64,000 nt of DNA from Streptomyces griseofuscus (GTDB lineage: Bacteria; Actinomycetota; Actinomycetes; Streptomycetales; Streptomycetaceae), in the NCBI RefSeq assembly GCF_014673495.1, contig NZ_CP051006.1, positions 7,687,001 through 7,751,000 on the forward strand, given 5' to 3'. Made by a program: the position numbers and the translations under genes. Positions 1 to 7,842 of the stretch are shown here, piece by piece. Position 1 is the first letter of the stretch. Each line of letters begins with the position of its first letter. Under the pieces are notes generated by a model. The model did no database searches, had not been told where the DNA came from, and worked only from the letters and a program-made list of their open reading frames with translations.

Positions 1-1050
1 GGGCCCCGAGTCCGCCGTCGCCGTGCCGTTGAAGCCGGACTCGGAGGAACCGAAGTTGTTCAGCAGCATGGCATTGGGGACGAGTGCGGCGAACTGCCGG
101 CGCACCGTCTCCGACATGATCGCGCCGGACGAGGAGACGCTGAACAGCGCCGAACAGTCGGTGCCCCTCATGGGCCCGTTCAGCGCGTCGATCAGCGGGC
201 GCAGCATCGCGTCGCCGACCAGGGACATGCTGGTGACCTTCTCCCGCTCGACCGTGCGCAGCACCTCCTCGGGCACGAACCTGCGGTGCAGCACCACGCG
301 TTGGCCGAAGTTGAAGCCGATGAAGGCGGTGAGCGTCGAGGTGCCGTGCATCAGCGGGGGAGTGGGGAAGAAGGTGATGCCGGAGCCGCCCGCGGCGACC
401 CGCTCGGCCAGCTCCTCGGGCGCCTTCACCGGCTCACCTGTCGGCGCGCCCCCGCCGAGCCCCGCGAAGAACAGATCCTCCTGACGCCACATCACACCCT
501 TGGGCATGCCGGTCGTGCCACCGGTGTAGATGATGAACTGGTCGTCCCCGGAACGGGCCGGGAAGCCCCGCTCCGGCGAACCCGACGCCTCGGCGCGCGC
601 GAAGTCCCCCGCCGTACCGATCCCCGCCGGGCCAGGCCCGACCCGCAGCAGCTGCCGCAGCCCCGGCGCGCGCGGCGCCGCCGCCCCCACCCGGTCCTCG
701 AACTCCGCGTCGTAGACCAGCGCCACCAGATCCGCGTCCCGGTAGAGGTACACCAACTCCTCTTCGACATAGCGATAGTTGACGTTCACCGGGACGATCC
801 GCGCCTTCAGGCAGGCCAGTACCGTCTGCACGTACTCGACACCGTTGTACAGATGCAGGCCCAGATGCTCCCCGGGGTGGATCCCGCTGCCTGCGAGATG
901 ATGGGCGAGGCGATTGGCCGCCGCGTCCAACTCGGCGTACGTCAGCCGGCGTTCCGCACCGGTGCCGGGATGGTCGAGATACACGAGCGCCTCGCGGTCC
1001 GGCACCACGTCGACCACCGACTCGAACAGGTCGGCAAGGTTGTACTCCAC
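1..1050 (-). CDS. acyl-CoA synthetase (AMP-forming), 3' end outside window
   Basis: Reads leftward off the window edge, so about 350 N-terminal residues are visible and the C-terminal lid domain is missing. The class-defining P-loop YTGGTTGMPKGV lies near 505-530, and an A5-like motif NFGSSESGFNG lies near 15-65. Members of this family activate carboxylic acids (fatty, steroid side-chain or aromatic) to acyl-CoA via an acyl-AMP. The start is GTG at 1050, preceded by AGGAGGAGC. The gene is divergent from the crotonase-thiolase operon at 1219, which suggests both act on the same acyl substrate. The FGSSE-type A5 motif resembles mycobacterial FadD17/FadD19-like ligases from memory; the substrate is inferred, not shown. 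Confidence 0.9.
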   Translation of the reverse strand, partial: MEYNLADLFESVVDVVPDREALVYLDHPGTGAERRLTYAELDAAANRLAHHLAGSGIHPGEHLGLHLYNGVEYVQTVLACLKARIVPVNVNYRYVEEELVYLYRDADLVALVYDAEFEDRVGAAAPRAPGLRQLLRVGPGPAGIGTAGDFARAEASGSPERGFPARSGDDQFIIYTGGTTGMPKGVMWRQEDLFFAGLGGGAPTGEPVKAPEELAERVAAGGSGITFFPTPPLMHGTSTLTAFIGFNFGQRVVLHRRFVPEEVLRTVEREKVTSMSLVGDAMLRPLIDALNGPMRGTDCSALFSVSSSGAIMSETVRRQFAALVPNAMLLNNFGSSESGFNGTATADSGP

Positions 1051-1133
1051 CGCTCCTCCTGACCCCGTCGGTCCGTCCGGCCCTCAGCAGAGCAAAGCCC
1101 GCCGCAACTGGGAAGGCCCCGGAACAAAAGAAT

Positions 1134-1148
1134 CTGACTGAGCGTCAG
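1134..1148. promoter_or_regulatory. inverted repeat between divergent acyl-CoA genes
   Basis: CTGAC-TGAGC-GTCAG is a perfect 5-bp-arm inverted repeat 84 bp upstream of the ligase start and 70 bp upstream of the crotonase start. Its spacing resembles operators of TetR-type repressors of acyl-CoA catabolism (inferred). No regulator gene lies nearby. Confidence 0.35.
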
Positions 1149-1218
1149 GAAACTCTTGAAGTGCCCGCCCGTCTCCTGCAACCTGTTCTCGTTCTCACCG
1201 AACCGAGGGGAGAGGCCC

Positions 1219-2019
1219 ATGGGCGGGACGGAACACCTCACCGTGCGACGCGAGGGCGCCACCCTGGTGCTCACGCTCGACCGGCCCGAAGCCAGGAACG
1301 CGCTGTCGCTGCCGATGCTCGTCGGCCTCCACGACGGCTGGCTGGAAGCCGACGCGGACGACACGGTCCGCTCGATCGTGCTCACCGGGGCCGGCGGCTC
1401 CTTCTGCTCCGGCATGGACCTGAAGGCGCTGGCCGGCGACGGCATGCGCGGCCAGGCGCACCATGACCGGCTCAAGGACGACCCCGACCTGCACTGGAAG
1501 GCGATGCTGCGCCATCACCGCCCCCGCAAACCGGTGATCGCCGCCGTCGAGGGCCACTGCGTCGCGGGCGGCACCGAGATCCTCCAGGGCACCGACATCC
1601 GGGTCGCGGGCGAGTCCGCCACCTTCGGCCTGTTCGAGGTCCGGCGCGGACTCTTCCCGATCGGCGGCTCCACCGTCCGCCTGCCACGCCAGATCCCGCG
1701 CACCCACGCCCTGGAGATGCTGCTCACCGGCCGCCCCTACAGCGCCCGTGAGGCCGCGGACATCGGCCTGATCGGCCATGTCGTGCCCGACGGCACCGCC
1801 CTCGGCAAGGCGCTGGAGATCGCCGAACTGATCAACGCGTGCGGCCCGCTCGCCGTCGAGGCCGTGAAGGCGTCCGTGTACGAGTGTGCCGAGATGACCG
1901 AGACCGAGGGCCTCGCCGCCGAACTCGCCCGCGGCCGGCCGGTCTTCGCCACCGCCGACGCCAAGGAAGGCGCCCGCGCCTTCGCGGAGAAACGGCCCCC
2001 CGACTTCCAGCGCGCCTGA
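1219..2019 (+). CDS. crotonase / enoyl-CoA hydratase family protein
   Basis: 266 residues with a typical crotonase fold. DRPEARNAL near residue 20 is the N-terminal signature; GSFCSGMDL near 55 and the GHCVAGGTE stretch near 113 form the CoA site and oxyanion hole; FEVRRGLFPIGG near 140 carries the glutamate position used for hydration. It probably hydrates or isomerises an unsaturated acyl-CoA. The ATG at 1219 is chosen over an upstream in-frame start at 1156 because GGGGAGAGG sits just before it and homology begins there. It is the first gene of an operon with the DUF35 protein and two thiolases. The exact substrate cannot be read from the sequence. Confidence 0.9.
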   Translation: MGGTEHLTVRREGATLVLTLDRPEARNALSLPMLVGLHDGWLEADADDTVRSIVLTGAGGSFCSGMDLKALAGDGMRGQAHHDRLKDDPDLHWKAMLRHHRPRKPVIAAVEGHCVAGGTEILQGTDIRVAGESATFGLFEVRRGLFPIGGSTVRLPRQIPRTHALEMLLTGRPYSAREAADIGLIGHVVPDGTALGKALEIAELINACGPLAVEAVKASVYECAEMTETEGLAAELARGRPVFATADAKEGARAFAEKRPPDFQRA

Positions 2020-2034
2020 TCCGAGGAGCCCCCG

Positions 2035-2976
2035 ATGCCCGACGTCCGCAAAGCGCCCCTCGTCGTCGAATTCCCCTTCACCCGCTCCCTCGGCCCCGTC
2101 CAGCGCGCCTTCCTCACCGGACTGCGCGAACGCGTCGTCCTCGGTGTGCGCACCACCGCCGGACGCGTCCTCGTGCCGCCCGCCGAGTACGACCCCGACA
2201 CCGCCGAGGAACTCCACGACCTGGTGCCCGTCGCCGCCACCGGCACCGTCACCACCTGGGCCTGGAACCACGCCCCCCGCCCCGGCCAGCCCCTCACCGG
2301 CCCCTTCGCCTGGGCCCTGGTCCGCCTCGACGGCGCCGACACCGCCCTGCTCGGCGCCCTCGACGCCCCCGGCCCCGACGCCGTACGCACCGGCATGCGG
2401 GTACGCGTCCGCTGGGCCACCGAACGCACCGGCGCCATCACCGACATCGCCTGCTTCGAGCCGTACGACGGCCCCCCGGAACAACCCGCCCCGCACACGG
2501 GCGAGTTCGAGAACCCGGTCACCGGCATCGTCGCCCACGCCCGGCTCGACTACACCTACACACCCGGCCGCGCCCAGTCCGACCACCTCGACGCGCTGGC
2601 CGAGCGGAAAGTCGTCGGCGAACGCTGCCCCCGCTGCCACAAGGTCTACGTCCCACCCCGCGGCGCCTGCCCCACCTGCGGCATCGCCACCACCGAACAC
2701 GTCGAGGTGGGCCCGCGCGGCACCGTCACCACCTTCTGCGTCGTCAACATCAAGGCACGCAACCTCGACATCGACGTGCCCTACGTCTACGCGCACATCG
2801 CCCTCGACGGCGCCGACCTCGCCCTGCACGCCCGGATCGGCGGCATCCCCTACGACCGGGTGCGCATGGGCCTGCGGGTGGAACCGGTGTGGACCGAGGG
2901 CGCCCCGCACCCCGACCACTACCGCCCCACCGGCGAACCCGACGCCGACTACGACACCTACAAGGAGCTGCTGTGA
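2035..2976 (+). CDS. DUF35 / OB-fold protein with zinc ribbon
   Basis: 313 residues with two related halves. The N-terminal half looks like an OB-fold domain alone. The C-terminal half begins with a rubredoxin-like zinc ribbon (CPRCHKVYVPPRGACPTC, about residues 200-217), followed by a second OB-fold. DUF35 proteins bind thiolase-like partners; in actinobacterial sterol catabolism ChsH2 joins the thiolase-like Ltp2 to form a retro-aldolase. The gene lies 15 bp after the crotonase, and its stop overlaps the next start (GTGA, 2973-2976), which implies coupled translation with the thiolase-like protein. A role as a partner or scaffold of the downstream thiolases is inferred. Confidence 0.85.
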   Translation: MPDVRKAPLVVEFPFTRSLGPVQRAFLTGLRERVVLGVRTTAGRVLVPPAEYDPDTAEELHDLVPVAATGTVTTWAWNHAPRPGQPLTGPFAWALVRLDGADTALLGALDAPGPDAVRTGMRVRVRWATERTGAITDIACFEPYDGPPEQPAPHTGEFENPVTGIVAHARLDYTYTPGRAQSDHLDALAERKVVGERCPRCHKVYVPPRGACPTCGIATTEHVEVGPRGTVTTFCVVNIKARNLDIDVPYVYAHIALDGADLALHARIGGIPYDRVRMGLRVEPVWTEGAPHPDHYRPTGEPDADYDTYKELL

Positions 2977-4022
2977 CCCGGCAGATCGCGGTCGTCGCCT
3001 TCGCGCAGAGCGATCACCGGCGCACCACGGACGAACTGTCCGAGGTCGAGATGCTGATGCCGGTCCTGCACGAGGTCCTCGCGCGCACCGGCCTGAGGAC
3101 CGCCGACATCGGCTTCACCTGCTCCGGCTCCAGCGACTACCTCGCCGGGCGCGCCTTCTCCTTCACCATGACCCTCGACGGCGTGGGCGCCTGGCCGCCG
3201 ATCTCCGAGTCCCATGTCGAGATGGACGGCGCCTTCGCCCTGTACGAGGCGTGGTCCAAGCTGCTCACCGGGGACGCCGACACCGCCCTCGTCTACGCCT
3301 ACGGCAAGTCCTCGCCCGGCTCGCTGCGCGATGTGCTCACCCGGCAGCTCGACCCCTACTACCTCGCCCCCCTGTGGCCCGACTCCGTGGCCCTCGCCGC
3401 GCTCCAGGCGCAGGCCCTGATCGACGCCGGGGACACCGACGAACCCGCGCTCGCCGCCATCGGCGCCCGCAGCCGCGCAGCCGCCACCGCCAACCCGCAC
3501 GCCCAGCTGCGCGGCCCGGTACCACAGGGCGATCACCTCGTACGGCCCCTGCGCACCGGCGACTGCCCGCCCATCGGCGACGGCGCCGCCGCCGTGATCC
3601 TCGCCGCCGGCGACCGGGCCCGGCAGCTGTGCGCACGGCCCGCCTGGATCCGGGGCCTGGACCACCGCATCGAGCCCCACTCCCTCGGCGCCCGCGACCT
3701 CACCGACTCACCCTCCGCACGGCTCGCCGCCGAGCAGGCCGGCGCCTTCGAACGGCCCGTGGACACCGCCGAGTTGCACGCCCCCTTCAGCTCCCAGGAG
3801 GTGGTCCTGCGCAAGGCGCTGCGCCTCGGCGAGGAGGTGGTCGTCAACCCCTCCGGCGGGGCCCTCGCCGCCAACCCCGTCATGGCCGCCGGACTCATCC
3901 GCATCGGTGAGGCCGCCGCCCGCATCCACCGGGGCGCCTGTGACCGTGCCCTCGCGCACGCCACTTCCGGCCCCTGCCTCCAGCAGAACCTGGTCGCCGT
4001 ACTCGAAGGGGATCCGCGATGA
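2973..4022 (+). CDS. thiolase-like lipid-transfer protein (subunit 1), no Cys nucleophile seen
   Basis: 349 residues starting at GTG 2973, which overlaps the previous stop by 4 bp. The fold is recognisable from HAPFSSQE (about 266) and NPSGGALAANP (about 290), the counterparts of the C-terminal thiolase motifs. Key residues differ: where classical thiolases have a nucleophilic Cys after the first beta-alpha unit, this protein reads VEMDGAFALYEA, and the GHP histidine motif is AANP. It is probably not a classical acetyl-transferring thiolase. Non-cysteine thiolase folds such as Ltp2 catalyse retro-aldol cleavage of acyl-CoAs. Its stop overlaps the next start by ATGA, so the two thiolase-like chains are probably made together. 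Confidence 0.8.
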   Translation: MTRQIAVVAFAQSDHRRTTDELSEVEMLMPVLHEVLARTGLRTADIGFTCSGSSDYLAGRAFSFTMTLDGVGAWPPISESHVEMDGAFALYEAWSKLLTGDADTALVYAYGKSSPGSLRDVLTRQLDPYYLAPLWPDSVALAALQAQALIDAGDTDEPALAAIGARSRAAATANPHAQLRGPVPQGDHLVRPLRTGDCPPIGDGAAAVILAAGDRARQLCARPAWIRGLDHRIEPHSLGARDLTDSPSARLAAEQAGAFERPVDTAELHAPFSSQEVVLRKALRLGEEVVVNPSGGALAANPVMAAGLIRIGEAAARIHRGACDRALAHATSGPCLQQNLVAVLEGDPR

Positions 4023-5185
4023 GCAAGGAGCCCGTGGCCGTCGTCGGCATCGGCCAGAGCAAGCACGCGGCCGCCCGACGCGATGTCTCGCTCGCCGGGC
4101 TCGTCCGCGAGGCGGCCCAACGCGCTGTGGACGACGCCGAGTTGAGCTGGGCCGACATCGACGCCGTGGTCATCGGCAAGGCGCCCGACTTCTTCGAGGG
4201 CGTGATGATGCCCGAGCTGTACCTCGCCGACGCCCTCGGCGCCGTCGGGAAACCCGTGCTGCGCGTGCACACCGCGGGCTCCGTCGGCGGCTCCACCGCG
4301 CTGGTCGCCGCGAACCTCGTGGCCGCCCGGCTGCACGGCACCGTCCTCACCGTCGCCTTCGAGAAGCAGTCCGAGTCCAACGCCATGTGGGGACTGTCCC
4401 TGCCCATCCCCTTCCAGCAGCCCCTGCTCGCAGGGGCGGGCGGCTTCTTCGCCCCGCATGTGCGCGCCTATATGCGGCGCAGCGGCGCCCCCGACACCGT
4501 CGGCGCGCTGGTCGCCCACAAGGACCGGCGCAACGCCCTCAAGAACCCGTACGCCCACCTGCACGAACACGACATCACCCTGGAGAAGGTGATGGCGGCG
4601 CCGATGCTCTGGGACCCCGTCCGCTACTCCGAGACCTGCCCCTCCTCCGACGGCGCCTGCGCCATGGTGCTCACCGACCGCGCCGGAGCCGCCCGCGCGC
4701 CCCGGCCGCCCGCCTGGCTGCTCGGCGGCGCCATGCGCAGCGAACCCACCCTGTTCGCGGGCAAGGACTTCGTCTCCCCGCGGGCCGGCCGGGACTGCGC
4801 CGCCGACGTCTACCGGCAGGCCGGGATCACCGACCCGCGCCGGGACATCGACGCCGTCGAGATGTACGTACCGTTCTCCTGGTACGAGCCCATGTGGCTG
4901 GAGAACCTGGGCTTCGCCGAGGAGGGCGAGGGCTGGAAGCTCACCGAGGCCGGGGTGACCGCGCTCGACGGCGACCTCCCCGTCAACATGTCGGGCGGGG
5001 TGCTGTCCACCAACCCCATCGGCGCCTCCGGCATGCTCCGCTTCGCCGAGGCCGCCCTCCAGGTGCGCGGCCAGGCCGGCGAGCACCAGGTGCCGGGGGC
5101 CAGGAAGGTGCTCGGGCACGCGTACGGCGGCGGATCGCAGTTCTTCGCCATGTGGCTGGTCGGCGCCGAACCGCCGGAGCGCTGA
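4019..5185 (+). CDS. thiolase-like lipid-transfer protein (subunit 2), no Cys nucleophile seen
   Basis: 388 residues, last gene of the operon. The N-terminus VAVVGIGQSKH is typical of the SCP-x/lipid-transfer thiolase branch. The nucleophile region reads VHTAGSVGGSTAL where classical thiolases have a Cys, NMSGGVLSTNPIGASG replaces the usual GHP motif, and the end carries GHAYGGGSQF. Thus both thiolase-like proteins of this operon lack the canonical catalytic Cys. With the DUF35 protein they may form a heteromeric retro-aldolase or another C-C cleaving complex. The ATG at 4019 overlaps the upstream stop. Confidence 0.82.
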   Translation: MSKEPVAVVGIGQSKHAAARRDVSLAGLVREAAQRAVDDAELSWADIDAVVIGKAPDFFEGVMMPELYLADALGAVGKPVLRVHTAGSVGGSTALVAANLVAARLHGTVLTVAFEKQSESNAMWGLSLPIPFQQPLLAGAGGFFAPHVRAYMRRSGAPDTVGALVAHKDRRNALKNPYAHLHEHDITLEKVMAAPMLWDPVRYSETCPSSDGACAMVLTDRAGAARAPRPPAWLLGGAMRSEPTLFAGKDFVSPRAGRDCAADVYRQAGITDPRRDIDAVEMYVPFSWYEPMWLENLGFAEEGEGWKLTEAGVTALDGDLPVNMSGGVLSTNPIGASGMLRFAEAALQVRGQAGEHQVPGARKVLGHAYGGGSQFFAMWLVGAEPPER

Positions 5186-5268
5186 ACGTCCTCCCCACGT
5201 GGGCTGTTGGGCACCGGGAGCGGTCGCTAGGCTGACCCGCGGACGACGACACCGGGAGGAGCACGGAC

Positions 5269-5511
5269 GTGGCCGAGAGCACCACCCAGCACATGCCGCT
5301 CAAGGGATGGGACAAGCCGGACCTGGACCTCAGCGAGGCCGAGTGGCGGTCCAGCAGCCGAGGCAAGGGCGATGTCCAGATCGCCTTCGTCGAGGGCTTC
5401 ATCGCGATGCGCAACAGCGAGCGGCCGGAGAGCCCCTCCCTGATCTTCACCCCCGCGGAGTGGGGCGCCTTCGTCTCCGGCGCGCGGGAAGGGGAGTTCG
5501 ACCTCACCTGA
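5269..5511 (+). CDS. DUF397 domain protein
   Basis: An 80-residue protein with the DUF397 pattern: EWRSSSRG near residue 25, a central VEGFIAMRNSE strand, then FTPAEWGAFVSGAREGEFDLT at the end. DUF397 proteins are small actinobacterial proteins usually encoded beside an XRE-type helix-turn-helix regulator and sometimes likened to toxin-antitoxin or signalling partners. No XRE gene is present here, so this copy is orphan. Start is GTG at 5269 after GGGAGGAGC. A TAGGCT hexamer at 5228-5233 is a possible -10 element. Confidence 0.85.
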   Translation: MAESTTQHMPLKGWDKPDLDLSEAEWRSSSRGKGDVQIAFVEGFIAMRNSERPESPSLIFTPAEWGAFVSGAREGEFDLT

Positions 5512-5658
5512 GGACGGGCCGGACCGCGGGCCTGATCTGAACCGGGTGTGTTGCGCGCCGATTTCCGGACACGCGACCTACAGCGCCCTGCCGGGGCCGA
5601 TGCCTGATGGAGGCTGGCCCCAGCAAGGGAGAAGGTCGTGTTCCGGAGGTGAGGAAGC

Positions 5659-6558
5659 ATGAGCGCTGCGCCGGTCATCGCCGCGGTGGACGGTTCCGAG
5701 GACAGTCTGCGCGCGATGGAGTGGGCGGCGGATGCCGCCCGTCGCCGTGCGGCACCGCTGCGGGTGGTCCATGTCCGCCAGTACGCCGCCTGGGGGCAGA
5801 CCGACGTCCTGGTGGCCGGACCGCCCGAGGAGGAGGGCGACCCCGTCCTCGACGAGGTGCGCGCCCGGCTGGCGGAGCACGCGTCCGAGACCGTGGAGTA
5901 CATCGCGCTGGAGGGGGCGCCCGGCGCGGTGCTGCCCGAACTGGGCGTCGACGCCCAGCTGATGGTGCTCGGCTCCCGGGGGCGGGGCGGCTTCGCCAGT
6001 CTGCTGCTCGGCTCCAACAGCCTCGCCGCCGCGCGGGACGCCGAGTGCCCGGTGGTCGTCGTACCCCCGCCCGACCGGGAGGTGCACGGCGAGGGACCGG
6101 CCGAGCCCGGACCCCGGGTGGTGGTCGGCGTGAACGTCGACAGCCCCGACGAGGCCACGCTCTCCTTCGCCTTCACCGAGGCGGCCCTGCGCGGTGCCCG
6201 GGTCCAGGCGATCGCCGCCTACCCGTGGCCCCTACAGACCTGGTCGGCGCCGGGCCAGCTGGTGCCCCCGATGCCCGACGAGGCGGCCATCGCGAACGAG
6301 ACCCGGGCGCTCGCCGAGGGCTTCCTCGCCCCGCACCGCGAACGCCACCCGAGCGTCCGCGCCGACTCGGAGGCCCTGCCGGGCGACGCGGCGGGCAACC
6401 TCGTGGCCGCCTCCCGCGACGCCGAACTGGTCGTCGTCGGCCGCCATCGCCGTCGCCTGCTGGCCCCGGCCCGCATGATGGGCTCCGTCACCCAGGCCGT
6501 CCTGCTGCACGCGGCCGCCCCGGTCGCGGTCCTTCCGCCGACGCCGGGGGAGGGGTGA
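5659..6558 (+). CDS. universal stress protein, tandem UspA domains
   Basis: 299 residues containing two UspA domains, about 5-143 and 155-298. Domain 1 starts VIAAVDGSEDSL and carries the ATP-binding GSRGRGGFASLLLGSNS near 107. Domain 2 starts VVVGVNVDSPDE and ends with GRHRRRLLAPARMMGSVT, a weaker version of the G-2X-G-9X-G-S motif. Such cytosolic proteins bind ATP and respond to hypoxia, starvation or redox stress in actinobacteria. The ATG has a GGAGGTGAGG site just upstream. It stands alone; another Usp gene begins at 63830. Confidence 0.92.
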   Translation: MSAAPVIAAVDGSEDSLRAMEWAADAARRRAAPLRVVHVRQYAAWGQTDVLVAGPPEEEGDPVLDEVRARLAEHASETVEYIALEGAPGAVLPELGVDAQLMVLGSRGRGGFASLLLGSNSLAAARDAECPVVVVPPPDREVHGEGPAEPGPRVVVGVNVDSPDEATLSFAFTEAALRGARVQAIAAYPWPLQTWSAPGQLVPPMPDEAAIANETRALAEGFLAPHRERHPSVRADSEALPGDAAGNLVAASRDAELVVVGRHRRRLLAPARMMGSVTQAVLLHAAAPVAVLPPTPGEG

Positions 6559-7331
6559 GCGGAGGAGGTGAGGGCGCCGGCGCAGACGCGCCGGTCCGCC
6601 GTGGCAGCGCGGGTCGCCCGTGCGGCGCTGGTGCGCGCGGATGGTGGGCCGCGCCGCACTGCTCGCCGTCAGGGGCCCGGGTCGCCGTTCGGGTGCGTGG
6701 GGGCGGTGGGGCGCGGGGTGGGCCGCCGGACGTGCGGCGTGCGGTCCGCGTCCGGTGCCGGTGGGTGCGGTGCCTGGTGAGCGCGGGTGGCGGGCCGCGC
6801 GGCGCCGCGGCAAGAGCCGTTCTGTTTGTCGACAGGGACTCGTGTCGCCGTTCGGGTGCGTGTGTGGGGGCGGTGGGTGGGTCGCGGGGGTGGCTGCCGG
6901 ACGGGCGGCGCGCGGTTCGCGTCCCGTGCCGGGGCGCGTGCTCCGGAGTGTGCCGGTCGGTGCGATGGTGGTGAGCGCGGGCCACGGGCCGTGCGGGACG
7001 CCAGGAAGGCGCCGCGCGGTTCGCCGGTCCGCCCCGTACGGCGTGCGCCGGTTCGACCCCGGCCCCCACGTCCCAGCGAGCTGGCGCACCCCGGCGCACC
7101 ACGCCACCGCGCCGTCCCCGCCCCATACAAACGGCGCAGGCAAACTGCGCACCCCCGCCCCGCACCCGCCCCGCAACACCGCAAGCCCCGCGCAGCCGCA
7201 CGCCCCCGCGCGGCCCTCTCCATCGGCCGCTCCGTGCCCCGTCTCCCAACCCTCCCCGCTATGCCTCCGCCCGCTCCACCACCGGGTGCCCGCAGGTCAC
7301 TCAGTGCTGCCGGGACACGTACCATGGCGGC
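6559..7331. repeat. 773-bp gap filled with degenerate tandem repeats
   Basis: No credible gene is seen. From about 6628 to 7050 the DNA is built of two to three imperfect direct repeats, each beginning near CTGGTG(A/C)GCGCGG (6628, 6774, about 6969). GTCGCCGTTCGGGTGCGTG occurs exactly at 6681-6699 and 6844-6862, 163 bp apart. Long open frames on both strands are low-complexity Arg/Pro/Ala/His products of the GC bias. The rest (about 7060-7331) is C-rich with no clear structure. Confidence 0.6.
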
Positions 7332-7829
7332 ATGTCGTTCCTCCGCCGCCGCAGCGCCACTCCCGCCGGACCCGACTTCGACGTGCTGGCCATGGACCCG
7401 GGCGACTGGCCGGGCAATCTCGGTGCGGGTCTGCTGCCCGCGCCCGACGGCACCTGCCAGGGTGTCTTCCTGCGCTACGACCTCTTCGGCGGCCGCGGCC
7501 CCGCGATGATCATCGGCAATCTGCCGCAGGGCTCCCCGGCCCGCGAGGTGGCCGAGGATGAGATCCCCTTCGAGGTGGGCCAGCTGCTGCTGGCGCTGGA
7601 GAACGACGAGGAGGTCACCGTCGTCGGCACCGAGGACACCCCGGTGCTCCAGGGCGACAACCTCCTCATCGTGCGCCGGCTGAAGCTCTCCGAAGGCCGG
7701 ATCTCCTGTGTGCAGTTCGACCGCAGCGACGGCGTCCTCGTGACCATCGCCGCCTGGGACCGGCCCATCACCGACGACCTGTACGCCCTGCTGAAGCCGC
7801 TCCCGGCGGAGCTTTTCCAGCAGGGCTGA
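7332..7829 (+). CDS. conserved hypothetical protein
   Basis: 165 residues, acidic and soluble, with no signal peptide or membrane segment. It starts MSFLRRRSATPAGPDFDVLAMDPGDWPG at most; a central stretch near 100-120 (VGTEDTPVLQGDNLLIVRR) suggests a beta-rich fold. I do not recognise a named family and assign no function. It sits after the repeat-filled gap and converges with the secreted amidase, leaving only 13 bp between their stops. Composition and codon use look like neighbouring Streptomyces genes. Confidence 0.75.
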   Translation: MSFLRRRSATPAGPDFDVLAMDPGDWPGNLGAGLLPAPDGTCQGVFLRYDLFGGRGPAMIIGNLPQGSPAREVAEDEIPFEVGQLLLALENDEEVTVVGTEDTPVLQGDNLLIVRRLKLSEGRISCVQFDRSDGVLVTIAAWDRPITDDLYALLKPLPAELFQQG

Positions 7830-7842
7830 GGCCCGGCAGCGG

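Noticed and set aside
1195..2919. 574-residue minus-strand frame opposite crotonase and DUF35 genes
   Set aside because: Gly/Ala/Val/Asp-rich mirror frame of real genes, typical of high-GC DNA.
7047..7063. tRNA T-arm look-alike: GCCGG-TTCGACC-CCGGC
   Set aside because: No matching acceptor stem, anticodon arm or D-arm upstream; related sequence recurs in the degenerate repeat, so chance is more likely than a tRNA remnant.
6488..7249. long minus-strand open frame of about 250 residues
   Set aside because: Low-complexity Arg/Pro/His/Thr composition, no ribosome site, no recognisable domain; product of repeats and GC bias.
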